Below, one piece after another: positions 47,900-59,455 of a DNA stretch of 64,000 bases. The stretch covers positions 34,502,816 through 34,566,815 of the forward strand of contig CALNVZ010000641.1 of NCBI GenBank assembly GCA_940671915.1, written 5' to 3'. A program made the translations under genes and the position numbers. The DNA is from Paracentrotus lividus (Eukaryota > Echinodermata > Echinoidea > Camarodonta > Echinidae). The first letter of the stretch is position 1, and each line of letters starts with the position of its first letter. The notes beneath the pieces were generated by a model. It was not told the origin of the DNA, did no database searches, and worked only from the letters and a program-made list of their open reading frames with translations.

Positions 47900-48277
47900 A
47901 TTTTAAGAACATAAATGCCATGGGGGCAAAAAAATGTCTTCTCTCCTTCGAGGTGTAACTGAACAATGATCATTGAGCACATTCTTCCACACCCTTTTGT
48001 AATGCGCAGCGGACCACTGCATTTCAGGGGATCGGCTAAAGCTGTGGTCACATCCCTTCATACTTGCACGTGCGTGCAGTGTACGTGCAAAATTGTAGGG
48101 AAAATTTGGAAAATCGGACGTCACGTGAGTGGTAAGTGCTGACTCGGTACGGATTTTGAAGTGAGCAGACACGACGTAGAACTTTTAGCGCAGGAGGAAC
48201 TTTCGCTGCATGGGGGCTACGTCCTGGCTTCGGATTCACCCCCACATGCGCAGACGCCTGCCCTCGCTACTGACTAA
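47900..48277. other. GC- and CpG-rich block, unassigned
   Basis: The base composition is unlike its AT-rich neighbours, with many CpGs and words such as GCACGTGCGTGCAG and ACGTCACGTGAG. Two minus frames (47903-48172 and 48048-48245) overlap and resemble no family. It could be a promoter or first exon, or the edge of the long inverted element that starts at 48278. Confidence 0.35.
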
Positions 48278-49009
48278 TAGTCCGTTTGAAATTTTATGAA
48301 CCTAGAAAAGTTGTTTCCACTGACTTTTTTTTTTGCTGATTTGTGATCTCATGTGATACTACAGCAATTTTAGCTTGGTTGCCAAACGGGCAACCTTGAG
48401 CAATTTGCATAATTAGCATAAATTCAAAATGGCCGCCATGCCATATGGTGAAACCTAACTTTTGAACTAAAGACCGCATTTTGAAGGGGAAAACATGCAT
48501 ATTGGGGTTACTTTACGCATATAATACATTGCTGATGTTGCTTTTATAACTCGATGCCAATTTTATGAGTTTAAGGTCAAATATAGGGAAATTCATTATA
48601 TTTGTATTATACTTTGAATATATGATTTTGAATGGCTTATTACATATAGATAAGAGCAGGCGAGATCTCATGTGGTTCTAAAACAATTTTAGCTTGGTTG
48701 CCAAATGGACAACCTTGAGCAATGTGCATAATTAGCATAAATTCAAAATGGCCGCCGTGCTATATGATGAAACTTAACTTTCAAATAGATCGCATGTTGA
48801 AGTATAAAACATGCATATATGGGTTAATGTATGCGCAGAATCCATTGCAAATGTTGCTTTTATGACTCGATGTCAATTTTATGAGTTAAAGGTCAAATAA
48901 AGGTAAAAAAATATGGAAATACATTTTATATTTTTTTTTATTATATTGTCAATATGAGACTTTGAATGGCTAATAAAATGGAGATAAATTGGTGAAAATT
49001 GATTTGGGT

Positions 49010-51000
49010 TGTGCAGGATAATTTCCATACACTATTTCTTCATTTTTTTTCAAAGCATATCATCAATGCTGGTCAATCCAAGGTCAACTTTCATTCTGGA
49101 AAAAACAGTGACACTGTACGCTGAGATAAAGGAATTTCGAGACTTCCAGAAAGCTGCATTGCATATATATAATATCAATAAAGACCCCCTGGAAAAAAGC
49201 CCAAGAAGCACCAAATGTGTGATTGGGAAGGGAGTCTTATCAGGAATTATGGCCTCAGAGCCTGCTGCCTTGATGGCCTTCAGTAGCCTCCTAACTCTAG
49301 AAGCAGCAGAGTGATCGAAATATCTCAAAATATCAGGAAAAAGACAGGACTTCAGTTCTCTTTGTCTTTTCAAAAATATCCTTGAGTTCATGGGCATGAT
49401 AGGGACCATAGTCTTTCCTCGGTGATAGAAGAGAAAACTGACAGGAGATAAGGGACATCCTTCAATGATCCAGAAGAGTTAGATTGTTCCTCATGAAGGA
49501 TTGCTTTGGAACCAGGCGAACACCCCGTCTTTCCCAGAGTATAGGCCTATATATGCCCTGGAGCAATAGACAGGGCATCAAGAAAACGTTTACGTTGCTC
49601 CAAAGCATTTGCTATGAGGAAGACTGTCTTGGTATGGTCACAAGAAAAGCGCCAGATTGGAACGCACCAAGGCATCCGGGACCTTAGGTAAGCCATGGAG
49701 GAGAGAAGCAGTCTCAGAGACTGGAGGGATCTTTTGAGAAAGAATAAAATAACCCAACAGATCAGAGAGTAGATGAGCGAAAGAAACCGATGGACCACGA
49801 ACAGAATATAGGTGAGATCAAAAAGACAGATCAGAAATTAGGTGTTGGATGGTAAAAAAAAACCTCCCTAGGATCAACACCTATATCCTTGCACAAAGGG
49901 TGTTCTGTAAGACTTCCTCCTACTCTGAACTAAAAACTGAGCGGCACGCTCAGAGAAGCCCGGAGATTGAGCTCTCTCCCTGATAGTGGCAAAGCAGTCA
50001 ATTGGAAAATCCATAGGTATTGGCGTAGTATTCCCAATAGGGGCTGAGACATCACATCCGGACTCTACGGAAACTACGTCAGACGTTCCAAGAGGTCTGA
50101 AAATCAACGTCGAGGTATAAAAACCAACGCCATCAGATTATCTTTAATTCTCCTGAGAACCTGAGGAATCAGCAGGAACGGAGGAGTTCTCCCCACTTTC
50201 TCCACTGGATTGCGAAGGCATTCAGAGCAAATTCCTCCGGTTCTTGAACCCCATGGACAGAACAGAGGGGTGACTATTGAGCAACTACGTGTACAAGTCG
50301 ATATTGAGAGCACCAAAAATCCTAATTAGCTGCTCGAACACAACCAGGCAGAGAGTCGACTCCGAGGGTAGACACTTTCTCCTCGAGAGGCAGTCCCCTA
50401 AGAGATAATTTTGGCCCGGGATGTGTGAAGCTATTAGAAAAATGTCTTCCAAGCCTCACCAATTGTACGGTTTGATGGCAAGTTCGTTCAGCAACATTGA
50501 ATTAGTGCATTCCTGTCTGATTTAAGCCGCCACTGATGTACTGTCCGTCAGAAAAGGACCGAAAAGGAAGTAGCTTCAAGGCAGTGACGAACATAACGAT
50601 GAGACTCGAACATGTGCACGACCTCAGTCGCTTAAAAATCACTGTCTGATGACAATAGCCCCTCCCCAAACCTAGAAACGCCACGTCCATGGGGACAGTT
50701 CTGGAGGTTAGGGAAATCTGTTAGGGTTTGCCTTACATAAGATAGCAGCTACGAAATCAAAGAAGAAGCAGACATATTTTGATCCAACCTGACAGAGGGA
50801 TCATAGTGTGCAATAGCTCATTCTCTCGGCTTGTAAAGCCCCAAGAGACGGAGTTGGAAATGTCTCATCAGCAGGCGACAATCGTGCAAGACATCGACTA
50901 AACTGGCATGACTGGAGAGCTGTTGAAGCCAACGTTTGGCTCCCGCATCTCGAACTTCTTAGGGACTGTCCATGCTGCTGAGTCATTCTGGTTGATGATG
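49010..51000 (-). pseudogene. DIRS-like retroelement remnant (RNase H and tyrosine recombinase parts)
   Basis: Broken minus-strand frames carry, in order, TLASTALQSCQFSRCLARLS (about 50880-50940), an RNase H-end block PPFLLIPQVLRRIKDN (about 50150-50210), and a recombinase core-binding block ERAQSPGFSERAAQFLVQS then RRKS (about 49920-49980). The last is TVFLIANALEQRKRFLDALS (about 49560-49630), which is the recombinase fold around the first catalytic Arg in DIRS/Ngaro elements. Frameshifts and stops are frequent, and the reverse-transcriptase core was not found. It is dead. Confidence 0.55.
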
Positions 51001-52018
51001 AACGTCCAAATTTGCGTCTAGGTGGGATGCGAGTGGGAATAATCTCGGACTTTTCGCCACTGACCAGGAATCCTCCGGAATCTGAAATGCTGTGTGGTGT
51101 GAGGAAGCTGGAGATGGAGACAACAGAGTCTCTGACGCCTCCACTAACATCTAATCAATTAGATTTCTAGGAATGTCATGAGGGTCAAAACCCCAGAGGC
51201 GACCACCGACCGGATTCCCCCTCTATATGTCCGTCTGTCTGTATCATTCTCTCCATCTTCTCCGTCCTCTCACCCTATATCTACTATTATACTTGATCAG
51301 AGTGTTTTCGTTTAATGAGATGGCAATCGTACTGTAAATCACTATTTTCCAGAATGAAAGTCGACCTTTATAGATGACCACTGATGATTATGGTTTGTAA
51401 AATTGAAGAGATGGTGTACGAAAATGCTCCTGTATATCCCAAAGAAGATATTCAGCCTTTCAAAGTCTTATATTCACAGTCTAATAAAAACTATAATGTG
51501 ACCCTTTTTTGACCTTTAACACAAAATTGACATCAAGTCATAAAAGAAAACATTTGCAATGGCTTCTGCGCCTACAGTAACCCCTATATACATGTTTTAC
51601 ACTTCAACTATTGATCTATACTTCAACAGTTAAGTTTCATCATATAGCATGGCGGCCACTTTGAATTTAAGTTAACCCGTTGAGAGCGGGAACCGGGTAT
51701 ACCCAGTTCCCGTCTAACACACTCATGGACGGGAACCGGGTATACTCGGTCCCCTAATGACCACATCTTTATCACCAAATACCCCCTAAAATTCACCTTT
51801 TGTACTACTTTTGTTGAATTTTTGCTATACACAGTAGTTAATTTATGAAATGAGCGATATGTTCTAGTGAAAAACATGTCATAACTATTTGTCATATTTA
51901 ATAAATAAGCTTTTTAAATTGATATATTTCTCAGGCAATCAGAAAGAATTGCGTCAACCAGTGTATATAAGTGACCTTCAGCGATTTTTAGCATTTTCGG
52001 TTTCGCTGATTCTCCTTT

Positions 52019-53971
52019 GTACTACTTTTATTGAAGTCAAAAGGAGCCTGAGCTTTCGATCCTAGCAGAATCTTCGTCAGAGACAAAATGACACAGAAAA
52101 GTAGGGAACAAACATGGATATAGAGAAAGACAGAGAAAAGCTACACCTAAGTGGCAAGCCAAGAGGGAGAGAAACAAAGGGGGATGTAAAAGGTGTGAAG
52201 AAGCCAGCCAATCAAAAAGCAAGAGGAGGTGAGATCAAACAGCAAACTGGAACAAAAGGGAGATGATAAGCTGGGAGAGGGAGAGAGAGAGTAAACAAAG
52301 AAGGGATTAGAGTGGAGGCTAAGGGGTTGAAGAAGAAAAGAAAGGAGAAAAAGCCAAGGGGAAAAAAAACACCTAGTAGACCTGTGTGTTATAGACCTAC
52401 AAAAAGAAGTAAGGGGGGGGGATAAAATAATTAATTAAAAAAGGTAAAAGAACAAGGGGAAGACATGAAAACAAAACAAAAAACAAAAACAAAAAGAAAG
52501 TGTGTGCCAAACCTGTAAGGGAGAAAAGAGAAAGAAGAAATTGCTAAGAGAAAACAGAATGTATTAGTCAAATAAAACAAACACCTGAGAATAAACTAAA
52601 ACTAAGCTAAAAGAAAGGGGGAAAAAAACAGATAACAGAAAGAAATGTGAGAAAAAAGAGGAGTTAGTCATTACCCTCCTGAATGTTGAGACGTGAGGTT
52701 GAATTGGATGCGAAGACGTCTCATCCAGAACTTCTCTCTGCTGAACGGACAGAATACAGACGGGTAACTATAAAAATTCAATGCCCTGTAGAGACATGTC
52801 AGAGATGGAGTGGTTAGGAAGGTTGAAATGGTTCCCAACTGGGGTGTCAAGCTTGGTGGTGTGACAGTGGATCTTGTGCCCATAGAAGCGTCTTTTGAGA
52901 GTGGTCTTGGTTTCACCTACATACTGCATCTAACAACTCTGCAAGTGATAAGATATTAACATTAGAAGTGGTGCAGGTGATGTTCCCCTTGGTGTGATGA
53001 GATCTGCTAGTGAGGGTACTCTGGAAAGTATGCCCTTCGTGGATGTGTATATTGCAAATGATGCATCTGTTGGCTGTACATTTGAAGGTGCCATTGCTGA
53101 ATGGGAGAAGAATGGTCAGTAAGGGAGGGGACTTCAGCAACGAACGATGAGATCCTTGAGGTTGCGGGGCGTCGGAAATGCCACGATGGGAGTGTCAGGA
53201 ACGGCCTGTAGGAGACGATCAGAAGTGTGGAGAATATGGTGATTAGCATGAAGGATGGTGCGGAGAGGAGGTAAATTAGGGTGGAGGTAGTCACAAGGGG
53301 TATCTGTCCGTGGTCCTGGTGGTCAGCTTTCTTTCTGAGAACATCAGATCTAGGGAGAGAACGAACTTTGTAATGGCTTGTTGGACTGTCCCTAGCACTA
53401 TGTCCTCTGGTCACAAGATGATTCTTCAGGTTTCCTAGCATGGGAAGAAAAGTCAGAATCGTCAGAGCAAATACGCGGAGTCTGAGGGCTTGACTATAAG
53501 GGATGCTGGTTTTGCAGTGACGGGGATGGCAGCTAGAAGAGTGGAGGCTACTGCGTGCGGTATCTGTGGGTTTGGTGTAGAGAGTAGTGGTGATGCGTTC
53601 GTCTCTTCTTTACGGTGACATCGAGGAAGTTGGGTCTCTTCCTCCCTGGTCCAGATGAAGAAAACATCGTCGATGTAGCGCCACCAAAATCCACGGTCGA
53701 CAGAGGTGCTGAATCTAAAATCTGCTGTTCTAGCTTGGTCATAAATAGACAAGCGTAGGAAGGAGCCATACGGTGCCATAGACCTGTTTGCCAGATACCT
53801 GAAGCTAGTTTTTGTCCATGAAAGTGAAATTATTCTTGGTAAGAACATGGGTCATGAGGGATTTGATGTCGGGTATGGGGGGTTGGGGGGTTGGAGTGAC
53901 CGCTGCGAGCCAAAGCCTCACAAGAGGCGGGAATGCCTTCAGCATGAGGGATGTTTGTGTACTACTTTTAG
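52019..53971 (-). mobile_element. Penelope-like retroelement (copy 1)
   Basis: It is bounded by direct repeats TGTACTACTTTTA (52019 and 53959), compatible with a target duplication. A further copy lies at 51801. A hammerhead-like motif lies at 52040-52086, and reverse-transcriptase and GIY-YIG coding remnants lie on the minus strand. GA- and A-rich low-complexity DNA fills 52080-52670. Confidence 0.75.
52040..52086 (-). ncRNA. Hammerhead-ribozyme-like motif
   Basis: On the minus strand CTGACGA (52074-52080) is followed by a stem GATTC/GGATC closing TGCTA, then GAAA (52054-52057). This is the CUGANGA..stem II..GAAA core of hammerheads. It sits at the edge of a Penelope-like element, where such ribozymes are known. 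Stem III is weak, so activity is uncertain. Confidence 0.5.
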
Positions 53972-53990
53972 TGTTAGCCCATGACAATTC
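52670..53990 (-). pseudogene. Penelope-like RT and GIY-YIG remnant
   Basis: The minus strand gives WWRYIDDVFFIWT with the YxDD catalytic loop (53666-53677). It is followed in other frames by NLKNHLVTRGHSARDS, the post-RT segment IPLVTTYHPNLPP-like, and MQYVGETKTTLKRRFYGH with NHFNLPNHS (52780-52925), the YVG half of a GIY-YIG nuclease. Frame changes and a stop before MQYVG show it is dead. Domain order RT then GIY-YIG identifies a Penelope-like element. Confidence 0.8.
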
Positions 53991-55275
53991 AATGGGTCAG
54001 CGCAAGGTATGAGTGATTTTCTAACATGGGCGCGCACACACAAAAACCCGGATGTATCTCGAGAATTATAAAGAAGTATCGATCGGTGGCTTAGCTGAGA
54101 AGAAAATTTCTTTAAAATTAGAGAACGGGTCGATATCTAACCTAAATGAGTAACAATATCTATCTAACCCCCAATTAGTACATCAAAAGAAGAGGATACA
54201 CGGCTTAGTTTAAAGTTTGTAAGAAATTAAAAGAAAAGAGTAAAGAGAGAGTATGTTCAAGAATCAAGTCGGCAACCAAAGGACTGGAATTCATTTTAGT
54301 TCCCTTTGCAACTATATAGGTTCATCTTAGGCCATGGTATAAGAAAATTCAATACATTCAATACTAGATCTTTAAATAGGGATAACACTAAGGCAACCTT
54401 TTGTTCACCTTCTTCCAGACTCATTAAGGTATAAAACATTTTCTTTCAGGCCAAGACAAAACACTCAGTTTACAAAGCGGAGGAATGATTTTCTTGTAGT
54501 AATATCGAGTTTGACATGGGAATGTAGAATATTCAATCATGTAGTGATAAAAGCAATTGAGAACTAAGAACACCCAAAACATTATAGAAAATATAATATT
54601 TTTAAAGAAAAAAAAAATTAAAATTAAAGCTTCACTTCTAGTGTCCATTACCAGCGTGCGATCAGGCTACGCATGAACGATTTAACCAGAGCCCGCACAC
54701 GCGGACAGGGTTGTCTCTTTTTAAATCTCGTCTCGGGGTAATGACATCAGGCCAAACAATTTCGTCGTCAAGGGGTTAATTATTCAAATTGCTCAAAGTT
54801 GTCCATTTGGCAACCAAGCTAAAATTGTTTTAGAACCACAAAAGATGTCGCCTGCTCTTATCTACATGTAATTAACCATTCAAAGTCTTATATTCTCAGC
54901 ATAATAAAAATATAATGAATTTTCCAATATTTGACCTTTATTTGACCTTTAGCTCATAAAATTGACATCGAATCATAAAAGCAACATTTGCAATGGATTC
55001 CTTGCGTAAAGTAACCCCTAAATGCATGTTTTATACTTCAACATGCGATCTATAGTTCAAGAGTTAAGTTTCACCATATGGCATGGCGGCCATTTTGAAT
55101 TTATGCTAATTATGCAAATTGCTCAAGGTTGTCCGTTTGGCAACCAAGCTAAAATTGTTGTAGTATCACATGAGATCACAAATCAGCAAAAAAACTTGTG
55201 GAAACAAAATTCAAAAGTGGAAACGACTTTTCTAGGTTCACTACAAAAGGTATAGGAGCTTCAAATGGACTATAA

Positions 55276-55637
55276 GCACTCACAACGCACTGACTCCGTG
55301 AGTCTTGGTCTATTCACCCGGTTTCGGTTGAGACCAACTCTTGTCACGCCTCGTCACTCCTAGCGCTCTTTGTCACGTGACCCTACAGTCTCTTTACATT
55401 AAATCAAACACTACACAGTAACACAACAAGTACAGAAACTCAGGTAAATTAATTATCTTCACTTTATTTTCTGCTTCGATTATGTTCAAGAATTTTATAT
55501 AGCTGAAATGTGCATGTGTATATATAAGTATTATGTGTGTTTGCGTAGACTTATCTATATATATGTTTGTTATTATTATTTAAAAAGAAATTGTACCTTG
55601 TTAATATTTATATGTTTTGTTTTGGTTTTTGTTTTAC
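55276..55637. other. Spacer
   Basis: No gene recognised. The first 110 bp are CpG-containing (CACCCGGTTTCGG, TCACGTGACC), resembling the GC-rich block on the other side of the long element. Confidence 0.35.
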
Positions 55638-55639
55638 AG

Positions 55640-55780
55640 CCCTTGAAGAAGGCTTTATATAGCCGAAAGCTTGGCAAATAGAGTGGTTTTTCCAACAACG
55701 CCAATCTCCTCTTGTTTTTATTTCGACTACATTTTGCAACAAGAAGCAGTAGCCATGTTAAAGAGTAGTTCCCTTCTCAC
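55640..55780 (+). mobile_element. Penelope-like terminal segment
   Basis: CTTGAAGAAGGC, a loop, then GCCGAAAGCTTGG (55642-55674) is the conserved hairpin block of Penelope-like terminal repeats. The hammerhead core is altered (TTGAAGAA in place of CTGATGAA). Spacer and a CA/TA microsatellite follow (55783-55838). Confidence 0.6.
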
Positions 55781-55784
55781 ACAA

Positions 55785-55837
<53 letters not shown>

Positions 55838-55842
<5 letters not shown>

Positions 55843-56842
55843 TGGTGGCCAAAATTAATAGAACACCAAGCATATTTAAATGATTTTAGTTATTTTCATT
55901 CAATTGACCATTTAAATACCTTTGAAAGGGTTGGCATGTCTCCGAATGTCATAATTATGCTTTGAAAACTAAATAACATAGCCATGCGTTGGGAACTCGC
56001 CCCAAGTCGCCCTTTTTCATGTTACGCCACCGATTGAAAAATCTAAAAATCTTTCCCCTAGCTTTCAGGATCAAAGTGTCATAACGTTAAACATTTTAAG
56101 CCTCTCCCTACAAAAGTAGATATATTTTGAAAGGAAATTTCCTGAAGATGTCAAAAATGGCATTCATAATAACGCAGGTTGGAGAAGTAACATCTTATGT
56201 GGGGAGTTTTAAATTATTTTTGAAGGGCCCCAAATTTTTAATTCAGAGCCCCTATTTTAGTCTCCTTTTCCAATGACCCTTAATTTTTCACCACATTTGA
56301 AATGTTTATGAAATTTACTTTGAAATATATGAAAAAACATTCTTCATTTTCATGAAAAGAAATCTTAACCTAAAATTGGCAGGGTTAGTTTGGTTATCTC
56401 ACGACTAGGGGATGCCGTGGGCCAATCCACCCTCTCCCCATAAGACCAAATTTTCTGAAACTAGGCATGTGCTTGGGGCATGTAAGAATGAATAAGACTG
56501 CAAAGTTTGACACGTCTAGCTTAAACACTTTTTTTTTTTTTTAGCTATTGGCATATGTAATTGGCATTTCACGTTTTTGCATTTGTACTACATTTTTAAT
56601 ACACATGTCTAAAGGGAAACTGAAAGCGCATAGCGCAACAATTTTTAAGGCTGCGCATTACCTGATGGTCGAAACTATATCAATTTGGTATCACAAGATG
56701 CATTAGACTCTACGCTATAAAGTCATGAAAGCTGTCGGCTAAAAAAAAGTTATCTTTAAACTTACTTCGGCAAATGTACTAGGGTATTGAGAATCCCATA
56801 GACTTTGTGTAGCTTCGGGTGTTCTAATAATTTTGGCTACCA

Positions 56843-56847
<5 letters not shown>
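55838..56847. mobile_element. 1010-bp element, CAGTGGTGGCCAAAATTA ends (copy 2)
   Basis: Same family as 42583-43581, colinear over the whole length with point differences and small indels. It is inserted at TA in a CA/TA microsatellite. (TA)n, (TG)n and a Penelope-like edge follow, exactly as at the first copy. Confidence 0.85.

Positions 56848-56920
<73 letters not shown>
56847..56920 (+). repeat. (TA)n(TG)n microsatellite
   Basis: About 54 bp of TA then 18 bp of TG, between the CAGTGGTGG element and the Penelope-like inverted terminal segment. Confidence 0.9.
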
Positions 56921-56949
56921 TATGAATAAAAAAGTCTAGGACAAGCTTG

Positions 56950-57010
56950 GACGTTGCTGGACTTTGAATCTTTAATTCAAGCTTTCGGCTTATGCCTTCA
57001 TCAGGATCTC
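56950..57010 (-). ncRNA. Hammerhead-ribozyme-like motif
   Basis: Minus strand: CTGATGA (56998-57004), stem GGC/GCC with loop ATAA, GAAA (56983-56986), a stem III formed by CTTGAA/TTCAA, then GTC (56960-56962) where cleavage would fall. All core elements are present. Confidence 0.65.
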
Positions 57011-57035
57011 TGAACAGAAAATCATAACAAACAAG

Positions 57036-58219
57036 AACAAAAACCATAATAAATAAAAGTAAATCATACAAACAAAATCAGGCACCAACATCTTATCTTA
57101 TATAATGTATAAAAAAGTAAAGAAAATAAACAATATGTACAAGTATTTGTTTACCTTATTAGGCCGTGGAGAGTTGTTACGTGTTTGTGTTTATTATGTT
57201 GTTTTGAAGTATTGAAATCAAGTGTGAATTTCGGAGTTGTTCTGCCGTGACCAAGAGAAAGAGAGTAAGAGAGAAAGAGAGAGAGAGAGAGAGAGAGGAA
57301 GAGGGGGGGGGGGTAGTGGAGAGAGGAGAAGGGGAGAGAGAGAGAGAGGGAGCAGGAGAATGTTGACGCGTGTATGAACATATCCGAGTATTTTACTCTG
57401 ATTTAATTCTCTCTAAAACGAGAGGAGAAGAAAATATAACATAAGTTTGTAAATAATACCGTTACAAATTAAGTTCATCTATATATTATTAGTTCTAAAC
57501 ATATACCAAGATATATGCAAAATAATATATGACGAGGTGCGTAATGGTTTTTTAACTTTCATTTACCACGCATTTCACAGATCGAAATCTTGTGCACTTT
57601 GAGGACGGGTTTGCAACGCATTTTTTGCAATTGTTTTCTTTTATTTACCAATTACGCAGTCATAAGGATTATTTCGCAATAATGTACATTATCAGTAGCA
57701 CTAGTGATATTATTCATTGTTATGTCAGTACATAGAAATCATATGAAAAGTAATATTAAACTCCATACATATCAGCGTGGATGATTAATTAAGAAAATTG
57801 TTTTACACCACAATATAATACAATTCTGTCAAAATGATATGCAGTACTAATACACTGTGTTACTAAATCTTCACCTTCAATGAATGTAACGAATTTATAC
57901 CCGAACGTGATTATACTTCTTATTAGAAGTATCAATATATCATCACTTGTGATCAACCAATAGTTAACAACATGTATAATTTAGACGTTTAACAACGATC
58001 GAGGGTATTGGGGGCTTTGAAGTTTAAAGCTCATGTATAGTATTGGGAGAATAGATTTTTTGTTTTGCTTCCAAAGCAGAATAATATGAATGAATACCTC
58101 AATTAACCTCTGTGTACAAAAGGATTCGTTATTAAATCCACTCTAACACCTGAATTTAGCAACAAAAACTGTGTAAATATATCAATTGACAGTGCCACAA
58201 TCGATAGGATCTCACAGGC
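57036..58219. other. Spacer with GA microsatellite
   Basis: A GA-rich tract lies at 57251-57360, with poly-G at 57305-57313. The remainder is AT-rich, and no gene was recognised. Whether it belongs to the Penelope-like element or is host DNA cannot be decided here. Confidence 0.4.
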
Positions 58220-58580
58220 ACAATGGCAGCATACAGCGGTTTGTGTACAAAGTATATGCTCTTCCATACACAGACTGTACACACATAATTCACTCACGCT
58301 ATACCAATCAGCTGATGGTTGGCATGCCCAGAGTTCTGGGGTGAGAGTGAAGGAAGTATGGCCTCATTTCGATGAACATCTCCCCGTGCTCATGCAAACT
58401 ATTACATATGGAAAGACATGCATGGAACATGATTATATCATTTGTCCATATATTGATATGTCATTAGAACACTATGAGGACAAGTTGAGCAAGTTTTTAA
58501 AAAAAAGCAATTTTCTCTACTACAACTATACTTGGGCTTTAAGAAGTATCGCAGATATTTACATTATTGGTCGACATTAA
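58220..58580 (+). other. Unidentified open reading frame
   Basis: About 115 codons stay open, ending TAA at 58580, with text such as SADGWHAQSSGVRVKEVWPH, DEHLPVLMQTITYGKTCMEH and LRSIADIYIIGRH. The composition is protein-like and not low-complexity. No family is recognised. It ends where the Penelope-like coding region of the opposite strand begins, so it could be a captured or interrupted exon. No ATG-supported start or splice site was fixed. Confidence 0.25.
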
Positions 58581-59310
58581 TTCCATTTGGGTGGAGTGTT
58601 TTCAGTTTAGATATCCAAAAGGATTCCCTGTGAAGAATTGTGTCCCTTGATTTACTGTGAATTAGTTCTATTCCTGTGATGTTGACATTTTCTAGTGAGT
58701 GTGATGGGAGGATGAAGTGGACAGTGTATGGTAGTATTTTGTGTTGTGTGGCGGAGTGGAAGTTTTTTATTTCAGATCTTGTATTGTTGAAGCGGGTATA
58801 AAGCGTGGTTTCCGTCTTACCGACATATTGCTTGCCACATTGAGTGCAAGTGATAAGGTATATTACCCAGCTGGATTTGCATGTGATGTGTGAGGTTATT
58901 TTGTATTCCTGATTGGTGACTGTGCTTCTGAAGCTTGAGGTGTTCTTGATGTGTTTGTGAATGATGCATCTCTGTGACGGGCATTGGAAGAATCCATGCG
59001 CCTCGTTTGTTTCATGTTCGGGTTTGAAAGGATGTGCAGCTTTAACGAGTAAGTCACGTAGGGTGCGCCCTCGTCGTTATGATGTAACAGGGTATTTGGG
59101 GAAGACAGTTTTGGTGGAACTACCTTGTTGGAGGAGGGGGAAGTGTTTTTTCATGATTCCCGGTATCTTGGAAATGGCGGGGGAGAAGGGTACCGTACAG
59201 TATACTGCGTCGTTGAGTTTATTAGTGTGCGTTTTGTATTTTAGAAGTTCCTCTCTGGGAATTTCTTTAGCTCTTTTGATTTGTGTTTTGACTACATTCG
59301 GTTTGTATTG
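58577..59310 (-). pseudogene. Penelope-like element C-terminal region with GIY-YIG
   Basis: The minus strand reads VKTQIKRAKEIPREELLKYK, then FSPAISKIPGIMKKHFPLLQ, then one stop (TAA near 59087). It continues RRGRTLRDLLVKAAHPFKP, FFQCPSQRCIIHKHIKNTSS and CKSSWVIYLITCTQCGKQYV with GKTETTLYTRF, and ends FWISKLKTLHPNGIN. The segment VIYLITC..CGKQYVGKT is the GIY-YIG core with its zinc-finger-like cysteines. It is nearly intact but lacks the reverse-transcriptase domain. Confidence 0.85.
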
Positions 59311-59369
59311 GCGCTCCCTCCCGCTCCCTCTCTCTCTCTCTCTTCTTGTTTGTTATGATTTTCTGTTCA

Positions 59370-59430
59370 GAGATCCTGATGAAGGCATAAGCCGAAAGCT
59401 TGAATTAAAGATTCAAAGTCCAGCAACGTC
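59370..59430 (+). ncRNA. Hammerhead-ribozyme-like motif
   Basis: CTGATGA (59376-59382), stem GGC/GCC with loop ATAA, GAAA (59394-59397), stem III CTTGAA/TTCAA, then GTC (59418-59420). Same sequence as the minus-strand copy at 56950-57010. Minimal type I hammerheads are known from Penelope-like terminal repeats. Confidence 0.65.
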
Positions 59431-59455
59431 CAAGCTTGTCCTAGACTTTTTTTAT

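Larger units (their letters stand above)
51672..54779. mobile_element. TTAA-flanked insertion with GGGAACCGGGTATAC words
   Basis: TTAA at 51672-51675 and 54776-54779 bounds the insertion, and removing it restores continuity of the long-inverted-repeat arm (TTTGAATTTA / TTATNCAAATTGCTC). The inverted ends are TTAACCCSTTGASRRCG. Near the left end the word GGGAACCGGGTATACYC occurs twice (about 51689 and 51731). A Penelope-like element is nested inside, so the original was about 1.1 kb. Confidence 0.75.
48278..55272. mobile_element. 7-kb element with ~700-bp inverted ends, DIRS-like core
   Basis: The left arm (48278-49000) holds two diverged tandem monomers about 320 bp apart, each with CAAAATGGCCGCC and TTTTAGCTTGGTTGCCAAA. 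The right arm is the reverse complement, split by a later insertion into 51455-51671 and 54780-55272. The outer edges, TAGTCCRTTTGAA and CCTAGAAAAGT, are also mirrored. Between the arms lies a tyrosine-recombinase retroelement remnant. DIRS1-type elements carry inverted terminal repeats, so the whole may be a DIRS-like element. A foldback element that captured DIRS debris is the alternative. Confidence 0.7.
56925..59455 (-). mobile_element. Penelope-like element with inverted terminal segments (copy 2)
   Basis: The segment 56925-57035 is the reverse complement of 59353-59455 (shared AAGTCTAGGACAAGCTTGGA, the hammerhead-like core and AACAGAAAATCATAACAAAC). Between them lie a GA microsatellite and a minus-strand Penelope C-terminal region. 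Upstream RT coding is absent, so the copy is 5'-truncated and bracketed by inverted terminal repeats. Confidence 0.75.
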
